A DNA stretch of 38,906 nucleotides from Longimicrobium sp. (GCA_036387335.1 DASVTZ010000096.1:1-38906), one strand, 5' to 3'. Counted from the first letter of the stretch, positions 23,936 to 32,807 are shown. Made by a program: numbers and translations. Notes: generated by a model not told the origin, from the letters alone.

Positions 23936-24991
23936 TTACAACTCCGACCCGCAGATCTCGCAGTACCAGGAATGCGGCTCATTGATCGCCCCGCACTCCT
24001 TGCACAGCAGCGGCCCGCCGCTGCTGCCGGGCGCGGGCGAGTGGCGGGCGGCGGGCGTGCCGGGGGCCGGGGGCGGCGTGGCGGGGCGACTCGTGGCGGG
24101 CGAGCCCGAGATCGCGCGGTCCAGCTCCTCCAGGAACGCGAGATCGTCCTCCGCCAGGTCGCTCTTCGAGGCGGACTCGGGAGCGGAGGCGCCGAGGTCG
24201 TTCAGGAACTCCAGCCCGTCGTCGCCGGGGGCGGCGGGGGTCCAGGCCTCCTCGGTGCGCTCGGGAGAGTCCAGCCAGGGGACGTCACCGCCGCCGACGT
24301 CCGACCGCGGCGTCGCGGGCGCGCCGCCGAACTCGCTGACGAACGGATCCCAGCTCGCCGCCGACGCCTCCTCGGCGGCCGAGGGGTCGGGCTGCGCGGG
24401 TGCGCTCGGCTCGTCGAGGGAGATCTCGTGACCCCAGCCGGTTCCTTCGACGGACTCGGTAGCAGCCTGCGAAGCGGCGGGCTCCGCCGTCGGGGCGCGG
24501 TCCGCGGGTTCCTCGGCGGCGGAGGCGAAGGCGGTGCGGGCGTCCGTCGTATCGCCGCCGACGTCGCCGGCAAGGGCGGAAAGTCGCTCTACCTCGACGC
24601 CGATGCGGCGGGACTCGGACTCGGCGGCGGAGACCTCGGATTCGAGGCGCTCGCGCTGCGCATCCCAGCTCGCGCCGTCCAGCTCGCCGATCAGGTTGCG
24701 GAGGCGCGCCTCCTCCAGCGCCTCGGAAGCCTGGGTGTGGCGCTCCTCGGCGGCGCGCAGCTCGGCGCGCATCGACTCCAGGTTGCGCCCGATCTCCTCG
24801 CGGTGCTGCCCGAGATCGGCGGTCACGCGGGCGAGGCGGTCGCCGTAGTCCTGGCGGATGCGCTCGGCCACGCGGCTGGGCGCGCCCTGCGACACCTCGT
24901 CCAGCTTGGCGATCCACGCGCGAAGCTGGTCGCGCTGCCGCACCAGGTCGTGGACGGGGGACGGCGCGCCTGCGGAGTTGAGATCGGTCAT
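23936..24991 (-). CDS. Coiled-coil protein with C-terminal zinc ribbon, function unknown
   Basis: A 351-residue protein in three parts. Residues about 15-145 are strongly heptad-like and charged (ESMRAELRAAEERHTQASEALEEARLRNLIGELDG and so on), a predicted coiled coil. About 145-320 is an acidic, Ala/Pro/Glu-rich linker, probably disordered, with short hydrophobic islands such as DDGLEFLNDLG and EDDLAFLEELDRAI that look like binding motifs. The end is a zinc ribbon CKECGAINEPHSWYCEICGSEL (CxxC...CxxC). No known family is recognised. It is the last gene of the pyr operon, 34 bases after the HD nuclease gene, with GAGAGG before its ATG. It may be a scaffold recruiting RNA or protein partners; this is inference. 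Confidence 0.75.
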   Translation of the reverse strand: MTDLNSAGAPSPVHDLVRQRDQLRAWIAKLDEVSQGAPSRVAERIRQDYGDRLARVTADLGQHREEIGRNLESMRAELRAAEERHTQASEALEEARLRNLIGELDGASWDAQRERLESEVSAAESESRRIGVEVERLSALAGDVGGDTTDARTAFASAAEEPADRAPTAEPAASQAATESVEGTGWGHEISLDEPSAPAQPDPSAAEEASAASWDPFVSEFGGAPATPRSDVGGGDVPWLDSPERTEEAWTPAAPGDDGLEFLNDLGASAPESASKSDLAEDDLAFLEELDRAISGSPATSRPATPPPAPGTPAARHSPAPGSSGGPLLCKECGAINEPHSWYCEICGSEL

Positions 24992-25025
24992 GCGGAACCT
25001 CTCGGGAAGTTGAACGCGGCCGCCA

Positions 25026-26126
25026 TCAGCCGCGGAACATGTCCAGGACCACTCCCACCACCTCGGCGGCCGGCACCGGCTCCACCTGCGAGGTCGCGGG
25101 GAAGGCAGGGGGCTGGAAGAGGGAGCGCCCCATGCTGCGGTCGTACGCGGTCCATCCGCCGTCGTCCACGGCCGCGAGGGCCGCCATGGCGGGGTTCATC
25201 TTGGCGTCCAGGTCGTCGGCCATGTGCAGGATCATCGCCTCCAGCGTCTGCGGCTCCTTGGGCGATGCCCACTCCAGCCGTCCCTGGTGGCTGGCGATGA
25301 GGTGCTGCAGGTGGAGAAGCTTGTCCGGCCGGATGGCGGGGATCGCCTCCGCCTCGCGCGTGACGATCTGCAGGCCGATGAGGATGTGCCCCAGGAGCTG
25401 CCCCTCGTCGGTGTACGAAAAGGTGCGCCGCGCCGCCAGCTCGCGCACCTTGCCGATGTCGTGCAGGATGGCGCCCGTTACCAGCAGGTCGCGGTCCAGC
25501 CGCGCGCCCTGGTTGAGGTAGTGCGAGCACATCCGGTCGCACGCCTTGGCCACCGAGATCGAGTGCTCCAGCAGGCCGCCCAGGTACGCGTGGTGGTTGC
25601 GCTTGGCGGCGGGGTGGATGCGGAACTGCTTCCCCAGCGCCGTCCCCTTCCCCACGCAGCGCGTCAGCAGGGTGCGCAGCGCGGGGTCGCCCACGGAGTT
25701 GACCAGGAGGTCCAGCTCGCGCGCCATCTCGCCGCGGTCGCGGGGGCTGCACGGGATGAAGAACTCCAGGTCGTCCTCCACCACCTCCAGCGTCTCCGCC
25801 CAGGTGACGGTGAGCTGGAGTTTATCGTTGTACGTGCTCGTCTTGCCGCGGACGCCGATCACGTCGTCCGCGTCGAAGGCGCGGTCCAGGCGGTCGGCAT
25901 CGTCCCACACCTTGGCCTCGATGGTCCCGGTGCGGTCGCCCAGCACGAGGTGCAGGTAGGGCTTGGCGCTCTTGGTCTCCTTGCGCTGCTTCTCGTGCAC
26001 CAGGTAGCACGCCGTCACGTCGCGCCCGTCCGCCAGGTCGCGCACCAGCGGCCAGGGGAACGCGGGGCCGCAGAAGGCGCGCGGGTCCACGCGCACGGCC
26101 GCGGCGCGGGGGAAGGCGATGCTCAT
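25026..26126 (-). CDS. YhaM-like 3'-5' exoribonuclease (OB-fold plus HD domain)
   Basis: A 366-residue protein with an N-terminal OB-fold (about 35-130; YLHLVLGDRTGTIEAKVWDD and VIGVRGKTSTYNDKLQLTV) and a metal-dependent HD domain (about 175-315). HD residues include HHAYLGGLLEHSISVAKACD, TGAILHDIGKVREL, HLIASHQGRLEW and MILHMADDLDAKM. YhaM of Bacillus subtilis is a 3'-5' exonuclease acting on RNA and single-stranded DNA with this architecture; the present protein is somewhat longer (Bacillus YhaM about 314). The ATG at 26126 shares one base with the pyrC stop (TGATG), so it is translationally coupled to pyrimidine synthesis, perhaps linking nucleotide supply and RNA turnover. Confidence 0.88.
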   Translation of the reverse strand: MSIAFPRAAAVRVDPRAFCGPAFPWPLVRDLADGRDVTACYLVHEKQRKETKSAKPYLHLVLGDRTGTIEAKVWDDADRLDRAFDADDVIGVRGKTSTYNDKLQLTVTWAETLEVVEDDLEFFIPCSPRDRGEMARELDLLVNSVGDPALRTLLTRCVGKGTALGKQFRIHPAAKRNHHAYLGGLLEHSISVAKACDRMCSHYLNQGARLDRDLLVTGAILHDIGKVRELAARRTFSYTDEGQLLGHILIGLQIVTREAEAIPAIRPDKLLHLQHLIASHQGRLEWASPKEPQTLEAMILHMADDLDAKMNPAMAALAAVDDGGWTAYDRSMGRSLFQPPAFPATSQVEPVPAAEVVGVVLDMFRG

Positions 26127-27406
26127 CACGCGCTCCACACGGTTGCGCCGCCCACGACCGTCCGCACCGCGCGGCAGCGGAGGACGCGGCCGGCGAAGGG
26201 GGTGTTGCGGCTCTTCGACAGGAAGCTCTCCGGGTCCACCGTCCACTCCACGCGCGGGTCGAAGATCGTCACGTCCGCCGGGCTCCCGTCGCGCAGCGTG
26301 CCGCCGGGCAGCGAGAGGGCGCGCGCCGGCTGGCAGCTCATCCGCTCGATCAGCGTCGGCAGGTCGATCAGCCCCGTCTCCACCAGCTCGGTGAAGGCGA
26401 GCCCCAGCGCCGTCTCCAGCCCGACGATGCCGTTGGGAGCGTCCTCGAAGGCCTGCTCCTTTTCGTCGTAATGGTGCGGCGCGTGGTCGGTGGCGATCAC
26501 GTCGAGGGTGCCGTCGCGCACGCCCTGGCGCACGGCGTCGCGGTCGGCCTCGGAGCGGAGGGGCGGGTTCATCTTGGCGTTGGTGCGGTACGAATCGACC
26601 GCCTCGTCGGTCAGCGTGAAGTGGTGCGGCGACCCCTCGGCCGTCACGCGCACCCCGCGCTCCTTTGCCGCCCGGATCAGCTCCACCCCGCCGCGCGTGG
26701 CGATGTGCTGGATGTGCAGGCGCCCGCCCGTGAGCTCCGCCAGCATCAGGTCGCGCGCGATCATCACGTCCTCGCTCGCGTTGGGGATGCCCGTGAGCCC
26801 CAGCCGCGTGGCGATGATTCCCTCGTTCATGGACCCGCCGCGCGAGAGCGTCAGCTCCTCCGCGTGTACCGCGACGGGGAGGTCGAAGGTCTGCGCGTAC
26901 TCCAGCGCCATCCGCATCATCCCCGCGCTGCTCACCGGGCGCCCGTCATCGGTGACGCACACCGCCCCCGCGCCGATCAGCTCGCCGAACTCGGTGAGCT
27001 GCTCCCCCGCCTGGCCCATCGTGATGCACCCGCTGGGGTAGACGCGCGCGCCGTCCGCCCGCATCCCCGCCGCGCGCACGAAGCCGACCGCGGCCGGCGA
27101 GTCGATGGGCGGATCGGTGTTGGGCATGGCGACCACGGCGGTGAAGCCCCCCGCCGCCGCCGCGCGCGCCCCGCTTCGGATCGTCTCCTTGTGCTCCTGC
27201 CCCGGCTCCCGCAGGTGCACGTGCACGTCGATCAGCCCCGGCGCCACGATCAGACCCGTGGCATCGACCGTCTCCGCGCCCTCGGGAGCATCGATCCGCT
27301 CGCCAACCCGCGCCACGCGGCCTTCGGCCAGCAGCACGTCCAGCACCGCGTCCATCCCCTGCGACGGGTCCACCACGCGCCCGCCGCGAATCAGCATCGC
27401 CGTCAC
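26126..27406 (-). CDS. pyrC: Dihydroorotase, class I
   Basis: A 426-residue zinc amidohydrolase that cyclises carbamoyl-aspartate to dihydroorotate, the third step of pyrimidine synthesis. Metal-site residues: His62 and His64 in [12 protein letters not shown], the Asp in VTDDGRP, the His in [16 protein letters not shown], and ATDHAPHH. Substrate-binding AMPNTDPP is present, and class I length and motifs fit. The start is a GTG at 27406 overlapping the pyrB stop as GTGA, with GGGAGG six bases before it; the ATG three codons later has poorer spacing. It ends overlapping the YhaM-like gene by one base. Confidence 0.96.
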   Translation of the reverse strand: MTAMLIRGGRVVDPSQGMDAVLDVLLAEGRVARVGERIDAPEGAETVDATGLIVAPGLIDVHVHLREPGQEHKETIRSGARAAAAGGFTAVVAMPNTDPPIDSPAAVGFVRAAGMRADGARVYPSGCITMGQAGEQLTEFGELIGAGAVCVTDDGRPVSSAGMMRMALEYAQTFDLPVAVHAEELTLSRGGSMNEGIIATRLGLTGIPNASEDVMIARDLMLAELTGGRLHIQHIATRGGVELIRAAKERGVRVTAEGSPHHFTLTDEAVDSYRTNAKMNPPLRSEADRDAVRQGVRDGTLDVIATDHAPHHYDEKEQAFEDAPNGIVGLETALGLAFTELVETGLIDLPTLIERMSCQPARALSLPGGTLRDGSPADVTIFDPRVEWTVDPESFLSKSRNTPFAGRVLRCRAVRTVVGGATVWSA

Positions 27407-28377
27407 GCCTCGCCTCCCGTCTTCGCCGCCTCGGCCCGTTCCGGCGCGCCGCCGGAGAGCAGGTAGAGGACGGCCATGCGCACGGCCACGCCGTTGGTCA
27501 CCTGCTGCAGGATCACCGACTGCGGCCCGTCCGCCACGTCACTGTCGATCTCCACGCCGCGGTTCATGGGGCCGGGGTGCAGGATGAGGATCTCGCGCGG
27601 GGCACGCTCCACCCGCTCGCGCGTGACGCCGAACACACGGTTGTACTCGCGAAGGCTGGGGATGAAGCCGCCCGTCATCCGCTCCAGCTGCAGCCGCAGC
27701 ACGTTGAGGACGTCCGCCCACTCGATCGCCTCCTCGATGCGCCGGAAGACGGTGACGCCCAGCGTCTGCACGTCGGCGGGGAGGAGGGTCTTGGGGCCGC
27801 ACACGCCCACCTCGGCGCCCATCTTCCGCAGGCCGTGGATGTTGGAGCGGGCCACGCGCGAGTGCAGCACGTCGCCGCAGATGCACACGCGGAGCCCCTC
27901 CAGCGGACCCCGGTGGTCGCGGATGGTGAGGAGGTCCAGCAACCCCTGCGTGGGGTGCTCGTGCTTGCCGTCGCCGGCGTTGATGACGTTCGACTTGATG
28001 CGCTCCGCCAGGAACTTCGCCGACCCGCTGGCGCCGTGGCGGATGACGACCATGTCAATGTTCATCGCCTCCAGGTTGCGCGCCGTGTCCACCAGCGTCT
28101 CGCCCTTGGCCACCGAGGAGCCGGTGCTGGAGATGTTCACCGTGTCGGCCGAGAGACGCTTCTGGGCGAACTCGAAGGAGATGCGCGTGCGGGTGGAGTT
28201 CTCGAAGAAGGCGTTGACGATGGTCTTGCCGCGCAGCACCGGCACCTTTTTGATGGGCCGGTTGCTGATCTCCTTGAACGCCTCCGCCGTGTCGAGGAGC
28301 GCGGTGATCTGCTCGCGGCTCAGCTCTTCCAGCCCCAGCAGGTCCTTGCCCAGGTATGGAGCGTGGGCGTGCGCCAT
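27403..28377 (-). CDS. pyrB: Aspartate carbamoyltransferase catalytic subunit
   Basis: A 324-residue enzyme making N-carbamoyl-aspartate from carbamoyl phosphate and aspartate, the committed pyrimidine step. Carbamoyl-phosphate loop [15 protein letters not shown] has STRTR at 61-65; [17 protein letters not shown] carries the Ser/Lys of the 80s loop; HPTQ is at 141-144; [11 protein letters not shown] lies near the end. Full length. No pyrI regulatory gene is adjacent; control is probably through PyrR. The ATG at 28377 shares one base with the pyrR stop (TGATG) and its own stop overlaps pyrC. Confidence 0.97.
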   Translation of the reverse strand: MAHAHAPYLGKDLLGLEELSREQITALLDTAEAFKEISNRPIKKVPVLRGKTIVNAFFENSTRTRISFEFAQKRLSADTVNISSTGSSVAKGETLVDTARNLEAMNIDMVVIRHGASGSAKFLAERIKSNVINAGDGKHEHPTQGLLDLLTIRDHRGPLEGLRVCICGDVLHSRVARSNIHGLRKMGAEVGVCGPKTLLPADVQTLGVTVFRRIEEAIEWADVLNVLRLQLERMTGGFIPSLREYNRVFGVTRERVERAPREILILHPGPMNRGVEIDSDVADGPQSVILQQVTNGVAVRMAVLYLLSGGAPERAEAAKTGGEA

Positions 28378-28919
28378 CAGGCCTCCACCAGCTCTACGCC
28401 CAGGCTCCCGTCGATCTCCGGCACCAGCACCTCCACGCGCCCGCCCTCCGGCACCTCGGCCGTGAACCCCACCACATCCGGCTGGATGGGGAGCTCGCGC
28501 CCGCCGCGGTCCACCAGCACGGCCAGCAGCGTCCTCCGCGGCCGTCCGAAGTCCGCCAGCTCGTCCAGCGCTGCCCTCACCGTGCGCCCCGTGTACAGCA
28601 CGTCGTCCACGATGGCCACGATGCGCCCGTCGATCCCCAGCGTCGGCAGCTTCGTGGGTCCCACCACAGGACGCGGGCCGACGGTCATCAGGTCGTCGCG
28701 GTAGAGGGTGATGTCCAGCGTCCCGGTGGCGACCGTCGCGCCGGTCGCGCGGATCTCGGCGGCCATCCTCTCGGCGAGCTGCACGCCTCGCCGGTGAATG
28801 CCCACGAGGATCAGCGTCTCGGCCCCGCCCGCGAGCCGCACCACCTCGCCCGCCATCCGCGACAGCGCCCGCTCGGTGGCGTGCGTGTCCATCAGGCTGC
28901 GCCGCTGCGGTTCGGTCAT
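28377..28919 (-). CDS. pyrR: PyrR pyrimidine regulator / uracil phosphoribosyltransferase
   Basis: A 180-residue PRTase-fold regulator, the same size as Bacillus PyrR. In the presence of UMP/UTP, PyrR binds pyr mRNA leaders and represses; many members also make UMP from uracil and PRPP. The PRPP loop is [19 protein letters not shown] (104-113 core); [16 protein letters not shown] and [11 protein letters not shown] are other family marks. The ATG at 28919 is chosen over the TTG 15 codons upstream because that TTG overlaps the -10 element of the promoter. The leader of about 35 bases is too short for a classical anti-terminator, so control of initiation at the start codon is more likely. Confidence 0.94.
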   Translation of the reverse strand: MTEPQRRSLMDTHATERALSRMAGEVVRLAGGAETLILVGIHRRGVQLAERMAAEIRATGATVATGTLDITLYRDDLMTVGPRPVVGPTKLPTLGIDGRIVAIVDDVLYTGRTVRAALDELADFGRPRRTLLAVLVDRGGRELPIQPDVVGFTAEVPEGGRVEVLVPEIDGSLGVELVEA

Positions 28920-28962
28920 GGGCTGGATCGGGAGTGCCGGATAGGCTCGGGAAAGTGCCCGC

Positions 28963-28992
28963 AAGATACCCCACCGGCGGGGCGGGTGTCAA
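28963..28992 (-). promoter_or_regulatory. Promoter of the pyrR-pyrB-pyrC operon
   Basis: A perfect TTGACA (complement of 28987-28992) and TATCTT (complement of 28963-28968) 18 bases apart on the minus strand. The same two hexamers form the rpsT promoter. Predicted start near 28955, about 35 bases before the pyrR ATG. Confidence 0.75.
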
Positions 28993-29015
28993 CGCGGATA
29001 GAGCAGCAAAACAGC

Positions 29016-29101
29016 CTCACACAGAGGCCACAGAGAGAACTACAAGCCACAGATGACCCCTCATGCCGTCCTTCCTCTGTGTCTCTGTGTCTCTGTATGA
29101 G
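29016..29101. repeat. CTCACACAGAG hairpin repeat between tadA and pyrR
   Basis: Left arm 29016-29037 (CTCACACAGAGGCCACAGAG...) and inverted right arm about 29080-29101 (ending CTCTGTATGAG) enclose about 40 bases. The right arm is built of GTCTCT repeats. It lies after the tadA stop on the minus strand and may serve as terminator. A single left arm of the same family is at 14196-14222. Confidence 0.75.
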
Positions 29102-29111
29102 CCCCGCTGTT

Positions 29112-29576
29112 TTAGGAGCGGCGCCGTGCTCGAAAGAACGCCCGCAGGACGTCCCCGGCTTCCTGCGCGAGGACTCCGGCGGTGAGCTGGACGCGATGGT
29201 TGAGGCGGGGGTACTGGACGAGGTTCTCGAGCGAGCCGCACATCCCGGCCTTGGGATCGGGCGCGGCGTAGACGAGGCGTGGGATGCGCGCGAGGACGAT
29301 GGCGCCCGAGCACATGGCGCACGGCTCCAGCGTGACGTACAGCGTGCAGTCGAGGAGCCGCCAGTGCCCTGTCGCCTGCGCCGCGCGGCGGATGGCGACC
29401 ATCTCGGCGTGGGCGCTGGGGTCCTGGTCGGTGTGCGTGAGGTTGTGCCCGAGCGCCACCACCTCACCGCCGCGCACGATCACCGCGCCCACCGGCACCT
29501 CCCCCAGCGCCTCCGCAACCGCGGCCTCCTCCAGCGCGATGCGCATCCACCGTTCGTCGTCGTGCGTGTCCGTCAT
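29112..29576 (-). CDS. tadA: tRNA-specific adenosine deaminase
   Basis: A 154-residue zinc deaminase converting A34 to inosine in tRNA-Arg(ACG), essential for reading CGN codons. Zinc and catalytic residues: His56 and Glu58 in SAHAEM, Cys86 and Cys89 in LEPCAMCSGA. VPVGAVIVRGGEVVALGHN near the start and ARIPRLVYAAPDPKAGMCGSL fit TadA. The ATG at 29576 is chosen because earlier in-frame codons run into a repeat; the ribosome site is weak. It stands alone between repeat elements. Confidence 0.95.
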   Translation of the reverse strand: MTDTHDDERWMRIALEEAAVAEALGEVPVGAVIVRGGEVVALGHNLTHTDQDPSAHAEMVAIRRAAQATGHWRLLDCTLYVTLEPCAMCSGAIVLARIPRLVYAAPDPKAGMCGSLENLVQYPRLNHRVQLTAGVLAQEAGDVLRAFFRARRRS

Positions 29577-29618
29577 CGGCAGGTCGGGCGTGCGGTTGGC
29601 AGCGTGCGGAGCAGCGGC

Positions 29619-29801
29619 GGGCACGGGCAGCCACGCGGGGCTGCCCCTACGGACATCGTGGTGCGTACGCGGCTGCCGGAGCGGCGTCGGGCACGGGCGC
29701 GATGAATCGCGCCCCTACGGGTATTGCGCGGCACGTGCGGTTCTCCCCCTCACCCGCCCTGCGCCCCCGCAGGCGGGGGAGGGGGCCGGGGGGAGGGGGC
29801 C
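29619..29801. repeat. Composite repeat cassette, copy 2 (inverted, modules c-a-f)
   Basis: Occupies most of the 287-base gap between tadA and lexA. Read on the plus strand it holds inverted c (29619-29652), inverted a (29688-29720) and inverted f (29743-29801, CGCCCCCGCAGGCGGGGG core). On the minus strand this is f-a-c, the same relative order and orientation as the cassette after glnS, but without module b between a and c and without d. Confidence 0.85.
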
Positions 29802-29809
29802 AAACGCCA

Positions 29810-29840
29810 CGACCCCGGCAACCATCGGTCGCCGGGGTCG
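29810..29840 (-). terminator. Probable terminator of lexA
   Basis: A 10-bp stem CGACCCCGGC (29810-29819) with GCCGGGGTCG (29831-29840) around an 11-base loop, 23 bases after the lexA stop. Only a short T-containing tail (GTGGCGTTTGG) follows on the minus strand. Confidence 0.65.
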
Positions 29841-29863
29841 CGGGTCCGCAGGGCGCGGCGTCC

Positions 29864-30511
29864 TCAGGTGGCGATCGCCGCGGTCTGCTCCTGCGTGAAG
29901 CGGCGGACGAGGCCCGTCACGCGGCCCAGCACTTCGAAGTCGTCGTAGTCGTGCACCAGGATCGGCGCGTAGTCCGTGTTGGCGGCCTCGAGCACCACCT
30001 GGCCGTCGCGGGCGAAGTAGCGCTTCACCGTGGACTCGCCGCCCAGCCGCGCGGCCACGATCTCGCCGTCCTTGATCTCCGACGCGTCCACCGGCTCCAC
30101 CAGCACCATGTCGCCGTGCAGGATGCCCATCCCCTCCATGCTGTCGCCCTTGATCTCCAGCCCGAAGGCGTCAGCCGAGGCGACCAGCTTGCGGTCGATC
30201 TCCATGCGCTCGCTGACGTCCTCGCGCATCAGCGCCGGCTTCCCCGCGGCGATCTTGCCGTAGAAGGGCACCGAGATGACGCCCGGGGCCAGGTTCATCC
30301 CCAGGATCTTGACGCCGCGCGAGCGCGATGCGTCGCGCTCGATGTGGCCCTTGTCGGCCAGCGACTGGAGGTGCTCGGAGACGGTCTTGGTGGACTTGAT
30401 GGAGAACCGCTTGCCGATCTCGCGGATGCTCGGCTGGTACGTGTTGTCCTTGAGGTAGTCCACGAGGTAGTTCAGAATGCGGCGCTCGATCTTGTTCAGC
30501 GGCTCAGGCAT
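29864..30511 (-). CDS. lexA: LexA SOS repressor
   Basis: A 215-residue two-domain repressor. The N-terminal winged helix (about 5-68) contains SIREIGKRFSIKSTKTVSEHLQSLADKGHIERD. The C-terminal S24 self-cleavage domain has the scissile pair Ala89-Gly90 in KIAAGKP, nucleophile Ser124 in KGDSMEGMGI and Lys163 in STVKRYF. RecA filaments trigger autocleavage, releasing DNA-repair genes. The recognition helix region differs from proteobacterial LexA, so a different operator is expected. The ATG at 30511 has GGAGG seven bases upstream. Its leader is about 180 bases, and a candidate operator overlaps the -35 at 30724-30739. Confidence 0.95.
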   Translation of the reverse strand: MPEPLNKIERRILNYLVDYLKDNTYQPSIREIGKRFSIKSTKTVSEHLQSLADKGHIERDASRSRGVKILGMNLAPGVISVPFYGKIAAGKPALMREDVSERMEIDRKLVASADAFGLEIKGDSMEGMGILHGDMVLVEPVDASEIKDGEIVAARLGGESTVKRYFARDGQVVLEAANTDYAPILVHDYDDFEVLGRVTGLVRRFTQEQTAAIAT

Positions 30512-30699
30512 GGGGTGCCTCCGGGACTGGGTCGGGGTCGTCCCTGAATGGGAACCGCCGGGCGGGCGCCGGGGTGGCGCGCGGTGGATGCAATGGAAGG
30601 GGGCGCCGTCACCCGCGGCCGCCCCTCGTCCCTCACTCCTGCCCTGGCGTGCAGCCCCGGCGCGTAATGCGCGCCACACCGCTTGGCTGCTCAGGGCGC

Positions 30700-30728
30700 A
30701 ACATAGGCGCCGTAGCAGTGCAAGTCAA
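30700..30728 (-). promoter_or_regulatory. Candidate promoter of lexA
   Basis: TTGACT (complement of 30723-30728) and TATGTT (complement of 30700-30705) with a 17-base spacer, giving a predicted start near 30693 and a leader of about 180 bases. Confidence 0.6.
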
Positions 30729-30739
30729 CATTTGTCTAC
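30724..30739. promoter_or_regulatory. Candidate LexA operator
   Basis: GTCAACATTTGTCTAC is an imperfect 16-base palindrome of the form GTnnACAnnTGTnnAC. It overlaps the -35 of the lexA promoter and the gltX stop codon (30736-30738). Assigned from position and symmetry only; no second copy was recognised in the window. Confidence 0.4.
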
Positions 30740-32178
30740 TGAGCCCCGCTCACCGCCAGACGCTCCCGCGCGGCGTCGATCCGGGCCAGCGTGCGCTCGC
30801 GTCCCAGGAGCACGCCCACCTGGTCGATCCCCGGGCTGGCGGCGCTCCCCGTGAGGGCGATCCGCAGCGGCTGCGCCACCTTTCCGAACCCCACCCCCGC
30901 CGTCACCGCCGCGCCGCGCAGGGCGGCCTCGATGACGGCCGGCTCCCACGCGTCCACCCCCGCCAGCGCGTCCCGGACGACGGCCAGGCGGGCGGAGGTC
31001 TCGGGGTCCTTCCAGTGCTTGGCGGTCGCCTCCGCGTCGTACTCCAGCTCGTCGGCCAGGTAGACGCGCGCCTGCTGTGGGATCTCCAGCGTCGAGCGCG
31101 ACCTCACCCTGAGCAGGTCGATGAGGTGCACAACGTACTCGCGCCGCTCCTCCACCTCGTCCGCCGTCATCAGCCCCGCCTCCACCAGCAGCGGCCCGAC
31201 GATGGGGAGGAGCTCGGCGGCGGGCTTCTTGGCCAGGTACTGGCCGTTCATCCACTGGAGCTTCTCCATGTCGAACACGGCGCTCTTCTTGTTGATGCGC
31301 TCCACCGAGAAGAGCTCCGTCATCTCGTCCACCGTCATCAGCTCGCGGTCGTCGCCCGGGTTCCAGCCCAGGAGCGCGAGGAAGTTGACGAGCGTCTCCG
31401 GAAGGATGCCTAGCTTCGCGTAGTCGCCGACCGCGGTGGCGCCGTGGCGCTTGCTGAGCTTGCGGCCGTCCGATCCCAGGATCATCGGCAGGTGCGCGAA
31501 CTCCGGCACCGCGGCGCCCAGCGCGCGGTACAGCAGGATCTGCTTGGGCGTGTTGGCGACGTGGTCCTCGCCGCGCACCACGTGGGTGATGCGCATGTCG
31601 ATGTCGTCCGACACCACGGCCATGTTGTAGATGGGCGTGCCGTCGGTGCGCAGGATGATGAAGTCCTCGATGCTCTCGTTGTCGAAGCGAATGGCGCCGT
31701 ACACCTGGTCCGTCCACTCCGTGGCGCCCTCGGGCACGCGGAAGCGCACGGTGAAGGGCGTCCCCGCCTCCGCCTGCGCGTCGCTCTCCGCGCGGGGGAT
31801 CGCGCGGCACTTGCGGTCGTAACGGTACTCTACGCCAGCGGCCTGGCGCTTGGCGTCCAGCTCCTCCGGCGTGCAGAAGCAGCGGTACGCGCTGTCCTCG
31901 GCCAGCAGGCGCCGAGCCTCGGCGGTGTGGCGCGGAAGGCCCTCGCTTTGGAAGAACGGCCCCTCGTCCCAGGTGAGCCCCAGCCAGGTCATCCCCTCCA
32001 GGATCGTCTCCGTGGAGGCGTTGGTGCTCCGCTCGCGGTCCGTGTCTTCGATGCGCAGCACGAACACGCCCCCGCTCTGCCGCGCCATCAGCCAGTTGAA
32101 GAGCGCGGTGCGTGCCCCACCGACATGCAGGTAGCCGGTGGGGCTGGGAGCGAATCGTACGCGGATCGGGTCGGGCAT
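30736..32178 (-). CDS. gltX: Glutamyl-tRNA synthetase
   Basis: A 480-residue class I synthetase charging tRNA-Glu. The HIGH-equivalent is PSPTGYLHVGGARTALFN (11-28), and the KMSKS-equivalent is DGRKLSKRHG near residue 245. RIEDTDRERS, CFCTPEEL, HVVRGEDHVANTPKQ and LALLGWNP are all typical. The C-terminal anticodon-binding domain is complete. A GlnRS is also present in this window, so this enzyme is probably discriminating. The ATG at 32178 is divergent from the PDZ gene by 197 bases. The stop lies inside the lexA promoter region. Confidence 0.97.
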   Translation of the reverse strand: MPDPIRVRFAPSPTGYLHVGGARTALFNWLMARQSGGVFVLRIEDTDRERSTNASTETILEGMTWLGLTWDEGPFFQSEGLPRHTAEARRLLAEDSAYRCFCTPEELDAKRQAAGVEYRYDRKCRAIPRAESDAQAEAGTPFTVRFRVPEGATEWTDQVYGAIRFDNESIEDFIILRTDGTPIYNMAVVSDDIDMRITHVVRGEDHVANTPKQILLYRALGAAVPEFAHLPMILGSDGRKLSKRHGATAVGDYAKLGILPETLVNFLALLGWNPGDDRELMTVDEMTELFSVERINKKSAVFDMEKLQWMNGQYLAKKPAAELLPIVGPLLVEAGLMTADEVEERREYVVHLIDLLRVRSRSTLEIPQQARVYLADELEYDAEATAKHWKDPETSARLAVVRDALAGVDAWEPAVIEAALRGAAVTAGVGFGKVAQPLRIALTGSAASPGIDQVGVLLGRERTLARIDAARERLAVSGAQ

Positions 32179-32375
32179 CGGAAACGGGCTCGGTCAGGGC
32201 TGCGGCGGAACGGCGACCCTGGAAGCTATTCCCGCGCGCGGCATCGGACCAGTGCCCGCCGAGCGCCGGAACCATCAGAACACTTGCGGACAAAAGAGAA
32301 TCTCACGAAGTTGGAATTGTGCTGGCAGGCACGATCCCCCCGGCTACTGACGCGACCTTCGTCGCCACCGCTCCC

Positions 32376-32807
32376 ATGAAGCTCCTCCTAATCCGAGTGT
32401 GCATCGCGCTCGCTCTGGCGCTGCCCGGCGCGGCGTGCGCGCAGAGCAGGTCAAGCGTCGAAGCGCCCGGACGCGCCAGCCTGGGCTTCGCCTACTCGTC
32501 CAACCTGATCGACGACGCGTCGGGTGCGTTGAAGTGGGCGGACTACCCCGTCGTCCGGCACGTGTACGGCGGGTCGCCCGCCGCGCAGGCGGGCCTGCGC
32601 GTGGGAGACCAGATCCTCCGCATCAACGGGCGCGACGGCACCGAGCCGAAGGCCTACCACAACCCTCGCATCGGGGAGCGGTGCACGCTCGTCGTCCAGC
32701 GGGGGACGCAGGAGGTGGAGATCTCCTACGTTCTGACGGCGCGCACCTGGCCGGCGGACGAGTTCACTGCCCCCGGCCAGCGCACCGGCGGCGGAAAGAG
32801 GCGGTGA
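32376..32807 (+). CDS. Secreted single-PDZ protein
   Basis: A 143-residue protein with a signal peptide (MKLLLIRVCIALALALPGAACA, cleavage near ACA-QS) and one PDZ domain (about 40-125). The domain contains VVRHVYGGSPAAQAGLRVGDQILRINGRD, the typical PDZ helix/loop, and TLVVQRGTQEVEISYVL. No protease domain is attached, so it is probably a periplasmic adaptor that binds protein C-termini. Its stop overlaps the GTG start of the TonB-dependent receptor (GTGA, 32804-32807), so the two are co-translated and probably work together at the outer membrane. The start ATG has no strong ribosome site. Confidence 0.85.
   Translation: MKLLLIRVCIALALALPGAACAQSRSSVEAPGRASLGFAYSSNLIDDASGALKWADYPVVRHVYGGSPAAQAGLRVGDQILRINGRDGTEPKAYHNPRIGERCTLVVQRGTQEVEISYVLTARTWPADEFTAPGQRTGGGKRR

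Noticed and set aside
29016-29101. PyrR-responsive attenuator upstream of pyrR
   Set aside because: The hairpin belongs to a repeat family found elsewhere and lies upstream of the predicted promoter, so it would not be in the pyr mRNA.
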